NCBI GenBank assembly: GCA_029959195.1
Contig: CP114120.1
Span: 1,488,001-1,552,000, forward strand
From: Dictyophora rubrovolvata
Taxonomy: Eukaryota > Basidiomycota > Agaricomycetes > Phallales > Phallaceae
Reading direction: 5' to 3'
Length of the DNA: 64,000 nt
Below the pieces are notes generated by a model. That model searched no databases. It was not told the DNA's origin and worked only from the letters and a program-made list of their open reading frames with translations. The position numbers and the translations under genes were made by a program. Positions 23,829-34,135 of the stretch are shown in pieces (positions within the stretch are counted from its first letter, which is position 1; each line of letters begins with the position of its first letter).

Positions 23829-25158
23829 TCATCCAAGAGCGGAGCCCGTAGAACTAGATGCCGGAGTAGAGGAACCAGAATAGGTCGAAGTGGGGGAGCT
23901 AGAATAAGTTGAGGTAGGGGAACTAGAATAAGTTGAGGTAGGGGAAGTAGTGAAAGCACTAGAAGACCTGGAAGTGGAAGCACTAGAAGACCTGGAAGTG
24001 GAAGCACTGGAAGTTTGAGAGGTGATGGCACTGGAAGATCTGGAAGTCGAGGACGAAACACTACTGGAAGTGGTAGTTTCGCTGCGGGTGCTATACGTGG
24101 AAGACGATTTGGAGCGAGACTTAGACTGAGAAGTTACTGACTGCGTAACAGAGGAAGAAGGTGCTTGGGAAGAGGTCTGGGAAGAGGTCGGCTTGTTGGT
24201 AGACTTGGGAGTGGGTGTGGAAGCCTGAGAGGATTGAGATGGCGAGCTTTTAGTCTTTGACTCAGAAGAACTAGGCGCAGGGGCCGGAGCTGGAGTTGAT
24301 GAAGATTTGGGAGGAGGAGTCGGACTAGAAGGAGGGGTGAAAGTTGGTGCGGGACCAGTTGTCTTTTGGGAAGGTCGATGTGAACTCTTAGACGGATGTT
24401 GATAAGTCGAATAAACTGTCCAGGTCGAACAAACGCATTCTCCTGACTGGGAGGATTGACTAGGCTTCCACCAACGGGCAGCGTTGGACCCCGACGCGGA
24501 GCCGCTGCTCGTGTAACTAGTACTGCTGTAGGACGTCACTCCAGAAGAAGAGGAGGTAGTGCCAGTAGTGACAGTGTTAGACCCGGAAGATGTAGCAGGG
24601 ATGGAACCGGAACTAGAGCTGGTACTCGCACTTGAACTAGAGCCGGAGCTGGAGCTGGAAGTAGGACTGGAACTGGAACTGGAACTGGAACTGGGGCCGG
24701 AACTGGAGCTAGAGCTAGAAGTGGTGGAGACATAGGTGGAACTGGAAGTGTTGTAGTAGGTGGTGCTGGTGCTTCTACTGTATGGACTACTACTGGCCGA
24801 AGAAGGAACAGTGGTCGTTCCGCTTGTAATAGTAGTGTACGTCGCGGCCGTAGTTTTACTATTCGGGGGACAGTAGCAGGTGCTCGTAATGTACGGGGAC
24901 GTCCACATGGTGGCTACGGAATGGGTCGTGTGTATACGACGAGAACTAGGTTTAGGTTGAGTTTCGGTAGACTTATGCCACCAGTCCTCTTCCACAGCGA
25001 ACTATTAAGGAATTCAAGCATAAATTGGTGATTTTCCTCAAAAGAAAATGTAATTTGCTTACGGCAGTGGTTTTTGGACTTTCCAGAGGGACAAGCAAGC
25101 CCTGTACGAAGGGCGAAACGAGCAGCAGAGAACTCAAGAGAAGATTGGCATAGAACAT
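23829..25158 (-). CDS. Secreted Ser/Thr-rich repetitive protein
   Basis: Two exons. Exon 1 encodes a signal peptide, MFYANLLLSSLLLVSPFVQG, and runs to 'ESPKTTA'. A GTAAGC...AATAG intron (about 25004-25063) joins in frame to 'FAVEEDWWHKSTETQPK'. The rest is about 390 residues dominated by Ser and Thr, with a small Cys-containing patch ('TSTCYCPPNSKTTA') and a second 'SGECVCSTWTVYSTY' patch. The C-terminus is made of tandem STYSSSPT and STSRSSSA repeats. Such sequences are heavily O-mannosylated cell-wall or surface stalks in fungi. The chain ends 'SSSTGSALG' with no hydrophobic tail, so a GPI anchor is not supported. Function unknown. Confidence 0.65.
23881..24003 (-). repeat. 24-nt in-frame tandem repeats in the Ser/Thr-rich gene
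   Basis: Two neighbouring arrays have the same 24-nt period. Three units at 23881-23952 encode STYSSSPT-type repeats. Two near-identical units at 23956-24003 encode STSRSSSA-type repeats. The period is a multiple of three, so copy-number change would keep the frame. Confidence 0.8.
24640..24720 (-). repeat. Imperfect hexanucleotide (Ser-Ser) tract
   Basis: GGAACT/GGAGCT-like hexamers repeat with small changes and encode runs of serine on the minus strand. A likely site of slippage within the coding exon. Confidence 0.7.
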
Positions 25159-25939
25159 CTTTTGTGAATTTGAGCAATGAGCAAGGTCAAAAGGACGAAG
25201 AAAACCAGAACGACGGCAGCCAGTATTTCATCCAAAGCAGCCCCCTATGGCGGGATTATGGTTGACGAGTCGACTAGTGTCAACGATGACACACACCCAG
25301 ACGGTTCTGCCTAAAGAATAATTACGGAATGCTTGCACATTTGCTTCCCTTTAAAAATTTCGATTGTAATGAATCTATCCCTCTGACAACGTTTGATAAC
25401 GAAGCAACATTAGGTTGAAAAGCAGTGAATCGATGCTTCTCCAACTGCTTTTCGACTCAATGGTTCTCACTAATGCATTTCGATGGGGCTAAAAGCGAAC
25501 AAATATTGAATAATGGGGACATTATTTCTTTTCTCCCGAAAATGTAAAAAACATTTTAGGAAGAATAGCCGTTGAGTCGAAAACAGGGCCTCGTTTACAT
25601 TGTGACGTCACAATTGCAATCAAGTGATCGAAATGTGACCATCGTTGTCGAAAGGAAAATCCAATTACCCGGACCACTGACTACGCCAACTATGACCCCA
25701 CCACACTACGACTGTCGTGCTGCTCGTCATAGCTTCTCACATGATATGCGCACAATGCCTTGATCGTTGATTGACATGAAGTATGATCGACTTGGGGTTG
25801 CATAAACGCGTCATTTGGGATTGGATGCGCAGTTTCTCCACGAAATATAAAGCCTTTGAATCCTCCCTTCACTTCTGTCAACAATCTTCATAAAACAACT
25901 TTAACCCTCTATCTATCCACCTCTTAAATTTTAAACACA
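25159..25939. promoter_or_regulatory. Divergent promoter region, with a TATA box for the HSP9/12 gene
   Basis: About 0.78 kb between the Ser/Thr-rich gene (minus) and the HSP9/12 gene (plus). TATAAAG at 25846-25852 lies about 90 bp before the HSP9/12 ATG, at the spacing expected of a TATA box in a stress-inducible fungal gene. No other gene is supported here. Confidence 0.5.
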
Positions 25940-26442
25940 ATGTCAGACACAGGTCGCCAATCATTGACTGAGAGAATGGAAGGCTCTATCAAGGTTCGGT
26001 TGTAATTGGAATTCGCGTTCCGTATAACTCATACCAGTTTTACCATCAATACACAGCCTGATTCTCAGAAGTCCACCACTGAACACGGCAAAGATAATGT
26101 AAAGGGAACTTTTGATAATGTGGCTGGGAAAGCGCAACCCGAGGTACGAATCTTTGATGCATCATTATTTGTCTGTTTTTTTCTAATTCCCTTCTGTTCC
26201 ATAAAGTCTCAGAAGTCCACTACTCAACAAGCATCCGATAAAGTGACGGGCAAAAGCGGATCTGACAAATCATGGACACAATCTGCTAAAGAAAGTATGT
26301 GCGAGTCTCACAATTTTCATGTTCATAAATCTGAATTAATTTCTTTTCTTCGTCAGCTTTGGGCATGGGGGATAAAGTGATCAGATCATCGTCCAATATT
26401 GTAACGTATATAATGATCATAAACATACACGCAAATCAATAA
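25940..26442 (+). CDS. HSP9/HSP12 family stress protein
   Basis: Four exons: 25940-25993, 26057-26143, 26207-26294 and 26357-26442. The protein reads MSDTGRQSLTERMEGSIK, then 'PDSQKSTTEHGKDNVKG', 'SQKSTTQQASDKVTGK' and 'TLGMGDK', matching the HSP9/HSP12 (WH11) family of small, hydrophilic, intrinsically disordered proteins that gain helices on membranes and protect cells in stress and stationary phase. The twice-used 'QKSTT' motif is the family mark. Family members normally end just after a 'LGMGDK/GLGKN' motif. Here the frame stays open for about 20 more residues before TAA at 26442, because a TGA next to the expected end is out of frame. Alternative splicing at the last intron could change this. 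A TATA box lies at 25846. Confidence 0.85.
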
Positions 26443-27408
26443 TATGAACAATGTGCTATAAACAATTATGAGAGGTAACCTTAAACCTCGCAGCGGTTAT
26501 CGATAATGTGCATAGTTTTTACTACAAACATGAGATATACAAACATAGGATACATACAGAACAAGGCAAGCGTCGAGCAAGGGCCTTGAATAATGAGTCC
26601 GCGTCGTTTTTAGCATGGAAATCTACTGCTATCTAACTACTTGAGCGTAACGCCAATTATAACTTAAGAAACGCGCTAATTTATAGGCAAGTCAGAGTCA
26701 TTTTTATGCCAGCTTTGACAAACACGCTCAAAAAGACGATGGATACAGGTAATAATGGGAATGAACTGGAAAGACTCTGGAACAAGAAAAGGAAGGAGAG
26801 GAGGAAAGAATAAATGAATTGAAATAGGTAGAACTAAGAGAACAAGGACGGTGCGTCAAACATCAGCTCAACAAAATATATGGAGAGAAATGCCAAGCGC
26901 AATAAAACACAAAGACACGTTGCAAAGTGTTAATAAAGTTTTGACTGCGTTTAGTAAAATTACCCCGGGTTCGAGCCTTGACACCGGAGACGCAGGGAAT
27001 CTGAAAATGACCGCTATTCATTTTCAACGTTATATGGGTCAGCAATAGGGAAAACTAGGCACCAACGCGGAGCAGACCTTCGATGAAATTTATACGACCA
27101 GCAACAACCTCACCCATCTTGACCCACATTGGTGTGATGAGTTGGCGAACGGGAAAGACTGGTGAAATCCAGATTTTTCGGGAAGACGAAAGAAGCCAAT
27201 AAAGGGAGGATAGATTTGTGCACAGTTTGGGAGTTCGGAGTGAATAGCAGTGCTCAAGGATAATGTGGTGACAATCAGCGAGAGTTGATGAACCAAAAGT
27301 AAGAGAAATCCAGCCACCAATACGAGTAGCATAACATTGAAAGATGAGAAAACATCCCTTCTCTCCCATCATGTTCTCCCATACCCATACTCATAACCTA
27401 TCCCCGAT
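26443..27408. other. Intergenic, about 0.97 kb, with one unexplained small frame
   Basis: This lies between convergent genes. A minus-strand frame at 27055-27372 has two adjacent ATGs and ends 'LITPMWVKMGEVVAGRINF', followed by 'IEGLLRVGA' and a stop. That end looks protein-like, and a possible acceptor (TTTCACCAG) precedes it. I could not identify a family or a consistent exon structure, so I do not call a gene. Confidence 0.4.
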
Positions 27409-30400
27409 TCATAATACAGCAGGGCTGGATGTTTCTCTCACATGCGCGTTCGTCCCAGTTTCTCCCCTCTCAAACTCGACATCATCCAAAGACATCCGTG
27501 GTCGCGTTCGTGAGCGGAGTGTTCTTATTCGAGACAGCGTCGAAGCCGAAGAGGAAGAAGAGATGGTGGTGGTGCTTGTACTAGTCCGAAGGTTGGAATC
27601 TTCTCCCGATCCAGATTGAGAAGCGGACGAAAAGGCTCTCTTTCTTAGTGTATCCGTACTTCTTCTCTCCGTATCACGGTCCCTGGGCTCAGTAGCTGGG
27701 TTCCCTTCTCTTTCTCTGTCAGCAGTATCGCCATGACCAAGTCTTTCCCTCGTAACCCTATCTCTCTCCTGCAAGTTCCTAAGACTGAGAGTCCCAGACC
27801 GGACTCTCATTGATCCCCCATTCGCAGTAATACCCATCGTCCCAGTCACATTACTACGTTCACCTTTAATTTCGACTTCATCGGACAGCGCCGTCGTTGG
27901 AACAGGTGTGGAGGGAGAAAGTATAGGTACAGGGGCTGAGCTAAGGCCAGAAATGGATCCACGTATAGTAGTGATGGACGTGTTAGAGAATTTGGGACGA
28001 CGGCGGATCGAACCGACTCCTGATCCGGTACCGGTTGCAGAGCCTGATCGGACGAGCGAAGACGAAGCAGATGGCAGGGGGGACGCAGATGTAGAGAACA
28101 GAGAGGAATTGTTTGACGAAACACCATCAATGTTACTATTGTTGTTATCCGGGTTATTGTTGTTGCCTTCCTTGAATAACGACTCGGAGGGAAGAGATGG
28201 TAATGGTGGCGGAATTGCTAGCTGCCTTCTCGGATGCAGAGCAGATGATGATGGTAGCGGCTCACGAGGAGCAGGCGTTGGTGAGTCTTGAGCTTGAGCT
28301 TGAGCGAGCAGATGAAGCTGGGTTCGAGAGACTCCTGTCGTATGCACCCGATATAGAAAAAAATGTAAGAGATGAGCTTTCGAGAATCGAGATTTTATAA
28401 AATTGAGTATCACCTTCACTCAAATCGACCCTTGACGAATTTGCACTGGCACTGGCAGATCCAAACCTAAAATCGGCAGGAATACCATCCCTCAAACGTG
28501 GCATAACTGTCCGTCGTAACGAAAGTCTATCAAGTGTTGTCCTTCGTTCCCTATCACGACGGGTATCACGAGCAGTTTCCTCGCCTTCTTCTTCGGTTTC
28601 GTCTTCAGGATCTCGACGCACTCTCTCCCGATCTCTGCGTATAAAACTCAAAGAGGTAGAGGGTCGTGGCATGTCCAGAAAGACACGTTCATGTTTAAGC
28701 GTCTCAGCAGAGGACGAGTGAGCATGAGAAACATATCCTCCGACACCGTCCATACTTCTTCTGCCAGATATTCGTTCCCTATTCTCTCTTTCCTGTAGAC
28801 GAGCAGCGCTTAAACCCAACTCGGCACTTCTTCTTCCTCCCAAAGGAAGCGGTGGTGACGCAAGCTCCACACTACGCCGACCTTCTCCAGAGGGGTGAGA
28901 AGGAAGGAAAATGCCTTCCATACCAGTACTCCGTCGGATAGGACGAACACGCAACGCGCCATCAAGACTATGTCGCGATCTGGCAGACCTCTGACCAGAA
29001 CTTGCACCGGTGCCACCACTGAGGACGCTCCCTCCGGCATCTGGGGATTCTGCACCTCTTTCTCTGTCCCTCTCTATACCTGAACCTGAAGCAGTTATAA
29101 CGGCCGAAGCACCTCCGTTCTTTTTTGCGACGTCTCTCAAGACCCTTCCAAATGCAATTAAAAGGGCAGTAACCACTCTAACCAGATCGTCGCTAACCCT
29201 CAAGCCTTCTCTGTACTCTGCTCCAACAATGCGCCACATTTCACCCGCATCAATCTGGGCAGGTGCATCGCCGATTTCGGCCTCTACCTGCGACTCTAAA
29301 GCACGAGACGTCAACGTTCGGAGAAGCTCATTCAACGTATGGGCGGATTGCACGAGGGTTGTTGCATGTGCTTGTAAGTCAGGGAAGGTGGATGACAGCG
29401 TGGAAGATGACGGCGCAGAAGAGGACGGTGGGAAGGGCTTGGACAGATGTGACTCGAATATTTGGAGGGCGTCAAGCAAGAGGCGAGTATGATCCGTTCC
29501 TGTACTATTATTAGGTGCTGATGAAGACGAAGGGTGTTGTTGTTGCTGTTGTTGGGACGAAACCAAAGGCGAAGGACCGCGTCCGAGTCGATCGGGCAGC
29601 TGTGGCTCATTAAGTGGTGTGAATCGTAATGTCGAAGGTGGCCTATCCCTTTCCCTATTTCTGTCCCCATCAAGAGAAGAGCGTAGTGTTCTCCGGGAGG
29701 TAGTGGCAGCAAGTGTTCCGTCATCCTCCCTATCTCTTCTATCACTATCGCGATAGATGGCCATACTGGTCGCGGCCCGAACATGATTGTGATGCTGGAA
29801 GGCATCCGCGTCAAGTCTGACAGTGGAATACCTCGACGCGGGCGTTTCACGATCGCGGCGTCGGGAGGGTGACGTTGTCGCTATCCCAACTGTCGCTGAA
29901 GTCGATCTAGAATCACCGATAGTATTTTGATCTCGAATAGGAGTTTGAGTTTGTCCTTGTGCGTGACCTGCTGCACCGGCTACAGTACTCCTCCTCACTA
30001 GTCCAGCTGCTCTGAAACTCTCGCCAACCACGCTCCTCTCCGAGGCTGCAAATCCTCTCAAACTTCCTTCACCGCCGCGCTCTCTGGCCAAAGCACTTTC
30101 GGCGCTGCCACTCTGTCTCACAGTCTGCCGCCTGCCGCCATACATTGCCGAAGATGTCGATTGAGTATCATCCACGCTGCGACGATCGTGTTCCGAACCC
30201 CTGCCATCTCCTAGGCTAAGTCTGTAGGATCTCTTGTTCTTTCTGGATTCACGAAGTGTTGATGCTCTTGAATCACGGGGTCGACGAGGAGAGAGGGGGG
30301 AAGAGGTCATTTCCAATCGAGCATCATCTGTGGACTAATAACAAACATGTCAAATTCTCAGCGACATACGAAGCGAAAAAAGAGATTTTTTTACTTTGTT

Positions 30401-31503
30401 ATCAAGTCCGCTCAAATCGGACATTCTGTCGCCTCTAAACTCGCGAGGCAAAGGGGCACGAGCACGCCGGTTCGTCAAAGTTGAAGGACCTGGTCCAGGG
30501 ACGGGCGCCGGTGACGCTGATTCCGGTAATTCTGCTTCATCATCCCTATCTCTCTCGAAAAGTGAAATAGCCCTCGACCTTCTCCCAGTTCCGACAATAG
30601 AAAACGACGTCGTTGGTTGCTTACGCGGGCTGTTTTCCCCAATTCTCACTGTACGTCGACCCGATGCAGGTGGTGTAGCATCATTGTCGTTTTCGACAGT
30701 GACATTTGTATTACTTTCCGATGATGAGCGTGCACGGTGGTCCGGTGTACGTGCCCTGACCTGCATTCGCGAGGATTGTCGGTCTCGATCTCTCTCCCGT
30801 TCGGTTTCGGATCCAGAGAGAGGCTTTGAAGTCGTGTTTAATTCATGGTCGAGTGAAATAATAGCCTTAGTTGAATTCAAAACTAGTTTAAAATGGCAGC
30901 AAAAATAAAAATAAAAACTCATACCTTCCTGCCCGTTTCAGCCCTTTCAGAGTTTCGGACGCGATGTCGGGCGGTGTGGTCTCCTTCCAGCTCTCCTTCC
31001 GATAATTCCGCCTCAAAATTTTGTTCTTCTTCCCAAACTCGATCACGAGCTAAACCTAAACCCAGACCCAAAGAAGCTGACAGACGATTCCCAAGCTTGC
31101 TCGCCTCCAAAGAGGAGGAAGAGCCAGATTTTTGAAGACCAGTTCCGACTCTCCTCGTTGCTCTATCTCTATCTCTATCTCTATCCCCGTCTCCATCTCC
31201 AGCACTACCCGTACTTCCTGCCGTTGTCGAGGGCGGTGATGGAAGCTGCGAATGAGACTGAGAGTGCGATGAAGAAGTGGATATTGAAAAGGCAGGTGAT
31301 ACTGATGATAGGGGACCGGAAGACAATGGGGATGTTACGGGTAATGGAGGGAGAGGCGATGAGAGGCCTGATGCTGATGAAGCCGAATGTAATCCGATCC
31401 CACCGCTGCTGCCAATAAAGATGGCACTGGAAGGGCGACGCTCACGGCCTGTAGGAGTCGAAGATACTGAGGTATTTATGGGGGTAATAGGAGGTCTGCT
31501 CAT
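27409..31503 (-). CDS. Large Ser/Arg-rich, mostly disordered protein of unknown function
   Basis: At least four exons on the minus strand. Exon 1 (31503 to about 30931) starts MSRPPITPINTSVSSTPTG. A GTATGA donor leads into exon 2 ('ISLDHELNTTSKPLSGSE'), and 'LSGLDNK' then joins in phase 0 to 'STDDARLEMTSSPLSPRR'. Most of the chain is low complexity: RDRDRD, poly-Ser, a Gln run near 29540. Many 'RRSS/RRS.E/RRSMD' sites look like basophilic kinase targets. One more ordered, leucine-rich helical stretch stands out at about 29510-29080, from 'LLLDALQIFESHLSK' through 'MWRIVGAEYREGLRVSDDL' to 'VTALLIAFGRVLRDVAKK'. The C-terminus is 'RPRMSLDDVEFERGETG'. No catalytic motif, signal peptide or membrane segment. 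Probably a basidiomycete-specific regulator or scaffold, but I cannot name it. Confidence 0.65.
31162..31185. repeat. (TCTATC)4 microsatellite in coding sequence
   Basis: Four perfect 6-nt units; on the minus strand they encode the RDRDRD run of the Ser/Arg-rich protein. Confidence 0.85.
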
Positions 31504-32591
31504 TCGAATTTGAGCGGCCTTGGTTAAATTAGAAGTGCGTTTTGTAATGTTCAGACAGGTCCTTCAGACGTCGCGGTTTTATCGCCTGTGTGATGTCGTA
31601 GCGGCTTTATTATTCTGAGGTCCGTCTGAAGATAAATGGCTAAATGATTGTTGCCCTTGAGCGTTTGCGAAAGCACTGATGATGATTATACTGATTGTTC
31701 GTGGGTGCGAATTATTGAAAATAGTACCAATAGCGTTATGGGCGTGTTCATAAGTTGGACTTTTGGAAAACGTCCCAAGGGGTGAATGTTTGGAGAAACG
31801 AAATGAATCTAGTCGAATGTTCGTGGCTCTCCAATCCAACCTTCCTTTTTTTGATCACTGTAGCCTGCAACAAGATTCATACATTAGTACGTTGTGATCA
31901 GTGAAAGAAGGTTATTTATTTCGAAACCTCACAGCACCGGCCTCGAGCGTTATGAATGTTCAGTCGTTTTTCTTTTCGTTTGCGTTAGGTATCGTCGTAC
32001 GGCACGTCAATATCTGTTCGGTCGAGTTCGTAACAAACCGTGAAGCTGATATTCACCAAACACCAAACACCAAAACACCCGAGTAAATACAGACGCTACC
32101 CGTAACCGAGCTAAGCACCGCGACCGTGGAAGAATGAGTCTCAGAATCTCTGCGTCCTAAGGCTTCTTTTATAGTGCTCAATTACTTCCAGCAAGAGCCC
32201 TGGTTAGGCCTCGTGTCAAACTTCAGCCTTGGGGCTCAGTGGTGCCAGTAATTCTGCGTGTGAGGTGTATGTGATGGGCTTTTGTGGGAAAAGCCTGCAA
32301 TTAACAGACGCGCGTTGCAATGCGTGCGCTGTTTGTGCCTGTTTGTCGGACGGTGTCATCAAACTAATACTTGTGCACACCGTCGGAACGACATGTGCTT
32401 CGATTAATTTCTTCAGAAAACTCGGAACAGTAATCTTTAAGAATCCCGTAGTTGAAGGTTTACAAGCGGAGGGCTTTTCAAAAGTGACATTACATAGCTA
32501 GAAAGTAAGTAATACATGTCTTTGTTTTTTCTTTTTGTTTTTGAAAAAGAAACAAAATGCAAATGATTTGAGAGGAAGGAAAGTTAATTAT
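31504..32591. other. Intergenic, about 1.1 kb
   Basis: Upstream region of the Ser/Arg-rich gene and 3' flank of the peroxiredoxin gene. The only long frame (32229-32501, plus) starts at a TTG and has no recognisable domain. T/A-rich tracts near 32520-32590 probably belong to the peroxiredoxin 3' UTR. Confidence 0.5.
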
Positions 32592-33559
32592 TTAATTACC
32601 GGCAACAGCACCTTCCGTCTGCACTCCGCTCTCATCAGCGTTAGCGCCACTGGCAGCCTGAGCCTGTTCCGCGTTCTCCTCCTTGTTGTTCTTTTCTTCC
32701 GCCTCTAATATCTTCCTCACAAACTTGGCATGTTCGTTAAAATTGATGACAGAGGTGTATGCTTCTTTCACGATTCCGTCAGCTGTGATGAAGAATGTCA
32801 CCCGGCCTAGGAAATACGTAAGGAATTCATCGAGAACGCGGAAAGTGAGCGAAAAGGAGTTGGCACGACAAGACAAGGAAGAATCATAAGAGATATACTT
32901 GATTCTTCTCGGTGACTCCTTTTTGGTATTCCATTGATACTCACCTTCAGTCATGCCCATTAAGCCCTTCTTCACTTCGTACGCCTTACGAGCAACACCA
33001 GCTTCGTCACTCAAGACAGGATAGGGTAATCCGTGTTGGTCAACAAACTTCTTTTGCTTTGATACCGCGTCACCGCTTATGCCGACTACTTGAATGCGAG
33101 AACGATTAAATACTTCGGACCCTTAAGGAACAGAAGACTATTTAGTACGGTTCGTTTGGAAAGAAAGAGCATGCGATAAAGAATTTTCATTGCCAACATA
33201 TTTATGATACCCGCCAGTTGATGTCGACAAAGCATTGCAGCTTACCTCTCAGAGCATCCCGAAATGAACAAGCTTCTTTCGTACATCCCATTGAGCCTGT
33301 TATACCGAGGTAAGCGTCCGAAATAATTATGTCAAAAGATGACAAGTTGAGTGAACAAAAGCTTATATCATCGCGCAAAACACCTCAAAGCCAAGCCAAA
33401 GCATTGAAAGAATAGATTAGATTACTCACCGGACTGGGGATAAAAGAACACGGCAAGGGGCGTGCCAGTGGTACCGGGTTCAATAGTAACTTGCTCCCCA
33501 TCCTGGTTAGGAAGCGTTATGCTGGGTGCTTTCTTGCCTACGAGAGGATGTGGCGACAT
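32592..33559 (-). CDS. Peroxiredoxin of the PrxQ/Bcp (Dot5-like) type
   Basis: A multi-exon minus-strand gene. It starts MSPHPLVGKKAPSITLPNQD, followed by 'GTPLAVFFYPQSG'. A small exon carries 'GSMGCTKEACSFRDALRG', in which the first Cys is the peroxidatic residue and the Cys five positions later the resolving one (C-x4-C), the PrxQ/Bcp mark. 'QVVGISGDAVSKQKKFVD' and 'HGLPYPVLSDEAGVARKAY' complete the thioredoxin-like fold. The enzyme reduces peroxides using thioredoxin. Yeast Dot5 is the nuclear member; location here is not shown by the sequence. The C-terminus has an unusual low-complexity Ala/Glu/Asn tail ('KNNKEENAEQAQAASGANAD'). About five short introns. Confidence 0.88.
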
Positions 33560-34135
33560 TGGGAAAGTAAAGATTTGAAAGTAGTTGAAAAGACGATTGG
33601 AACGTGGTCAACCCTGTGTGTGTGTCTCTCTCCTGCTAGTGATTATGATTAATAGGGCTGTGCTGGATTGAAGCTGGGTCACTCAGGTACTACTTGCGAT
33701 GATACCACAGTACGCCTATTTGTGCTGGCTCCTGGGAAATTAAAGACGTCTAAAAGACTCGAAATGTATGTGGACAAAGGGCTGAGATTGAAAGTGAGAA
33801 GGAGAAATTTATCAAGTATGTAATTGCCTCAAAAGGGGGCGACTCCTCTTCAAGTTGCTTCCTTTCGCCTACCGACTGTCACGCGTTTGGCAGCATCCAG
33901 GTCGTGAGAGGCATTGGTGAAAGCTCTTTCGGAGTGCAGGGCGAGGTGAAACAGAAAATAATAGTAATCATGCTGGAATATAGGACTTGAAACAAGTCCA
34001 GTGCTCTCGCTTGAAGCAACCTGGGAGATCACAAGGTTTCTCACCCGCCATGATTGGTCAATCAGCCGATGTATATGGTACGAACAACTTTAAATAGGTC
34101 AAATTCCCGTCTCAAAAGGGTTTTCACATCCCATC
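33560..34135. other. Intergenic, about 0.58 kb
   Basis: Promoter of the peroxiredoxin gene and 3' flank of the S28 peptidase gene (both minus strand). A short TG run (TGTGTGTGTG) sits at about 33614. No gene is supported. Confidence 0.5.

Noticed and set aside
26965-26990. GGTTCGAGCC, a tRNA B-box-like sequence
   Set aside because: The flanking bases do not form a T-arm stem (CCGGG against CTTGA) and no A-box or acceptor stem pairs with it.
27055-27372. Possible small minus-strand gene ending 'GRINFIEGLLRVGA'
   Set aside because: The end looks protein-like, but I could not find a consistent exon structure or family; left as an unexplained frame in the gap.
29010-29492. 160-codon plus-strand frame antisense to the Ser/Arg-rich gene
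   Set aside because: It mirrors a low-complexity minus-strand exon and has no features of its own.
32229-32501. Cys-containing 90-codon plus-strand frame
   Set aside because: Non-ATG start and no recognisable domain or signal peptide; looks like chance.
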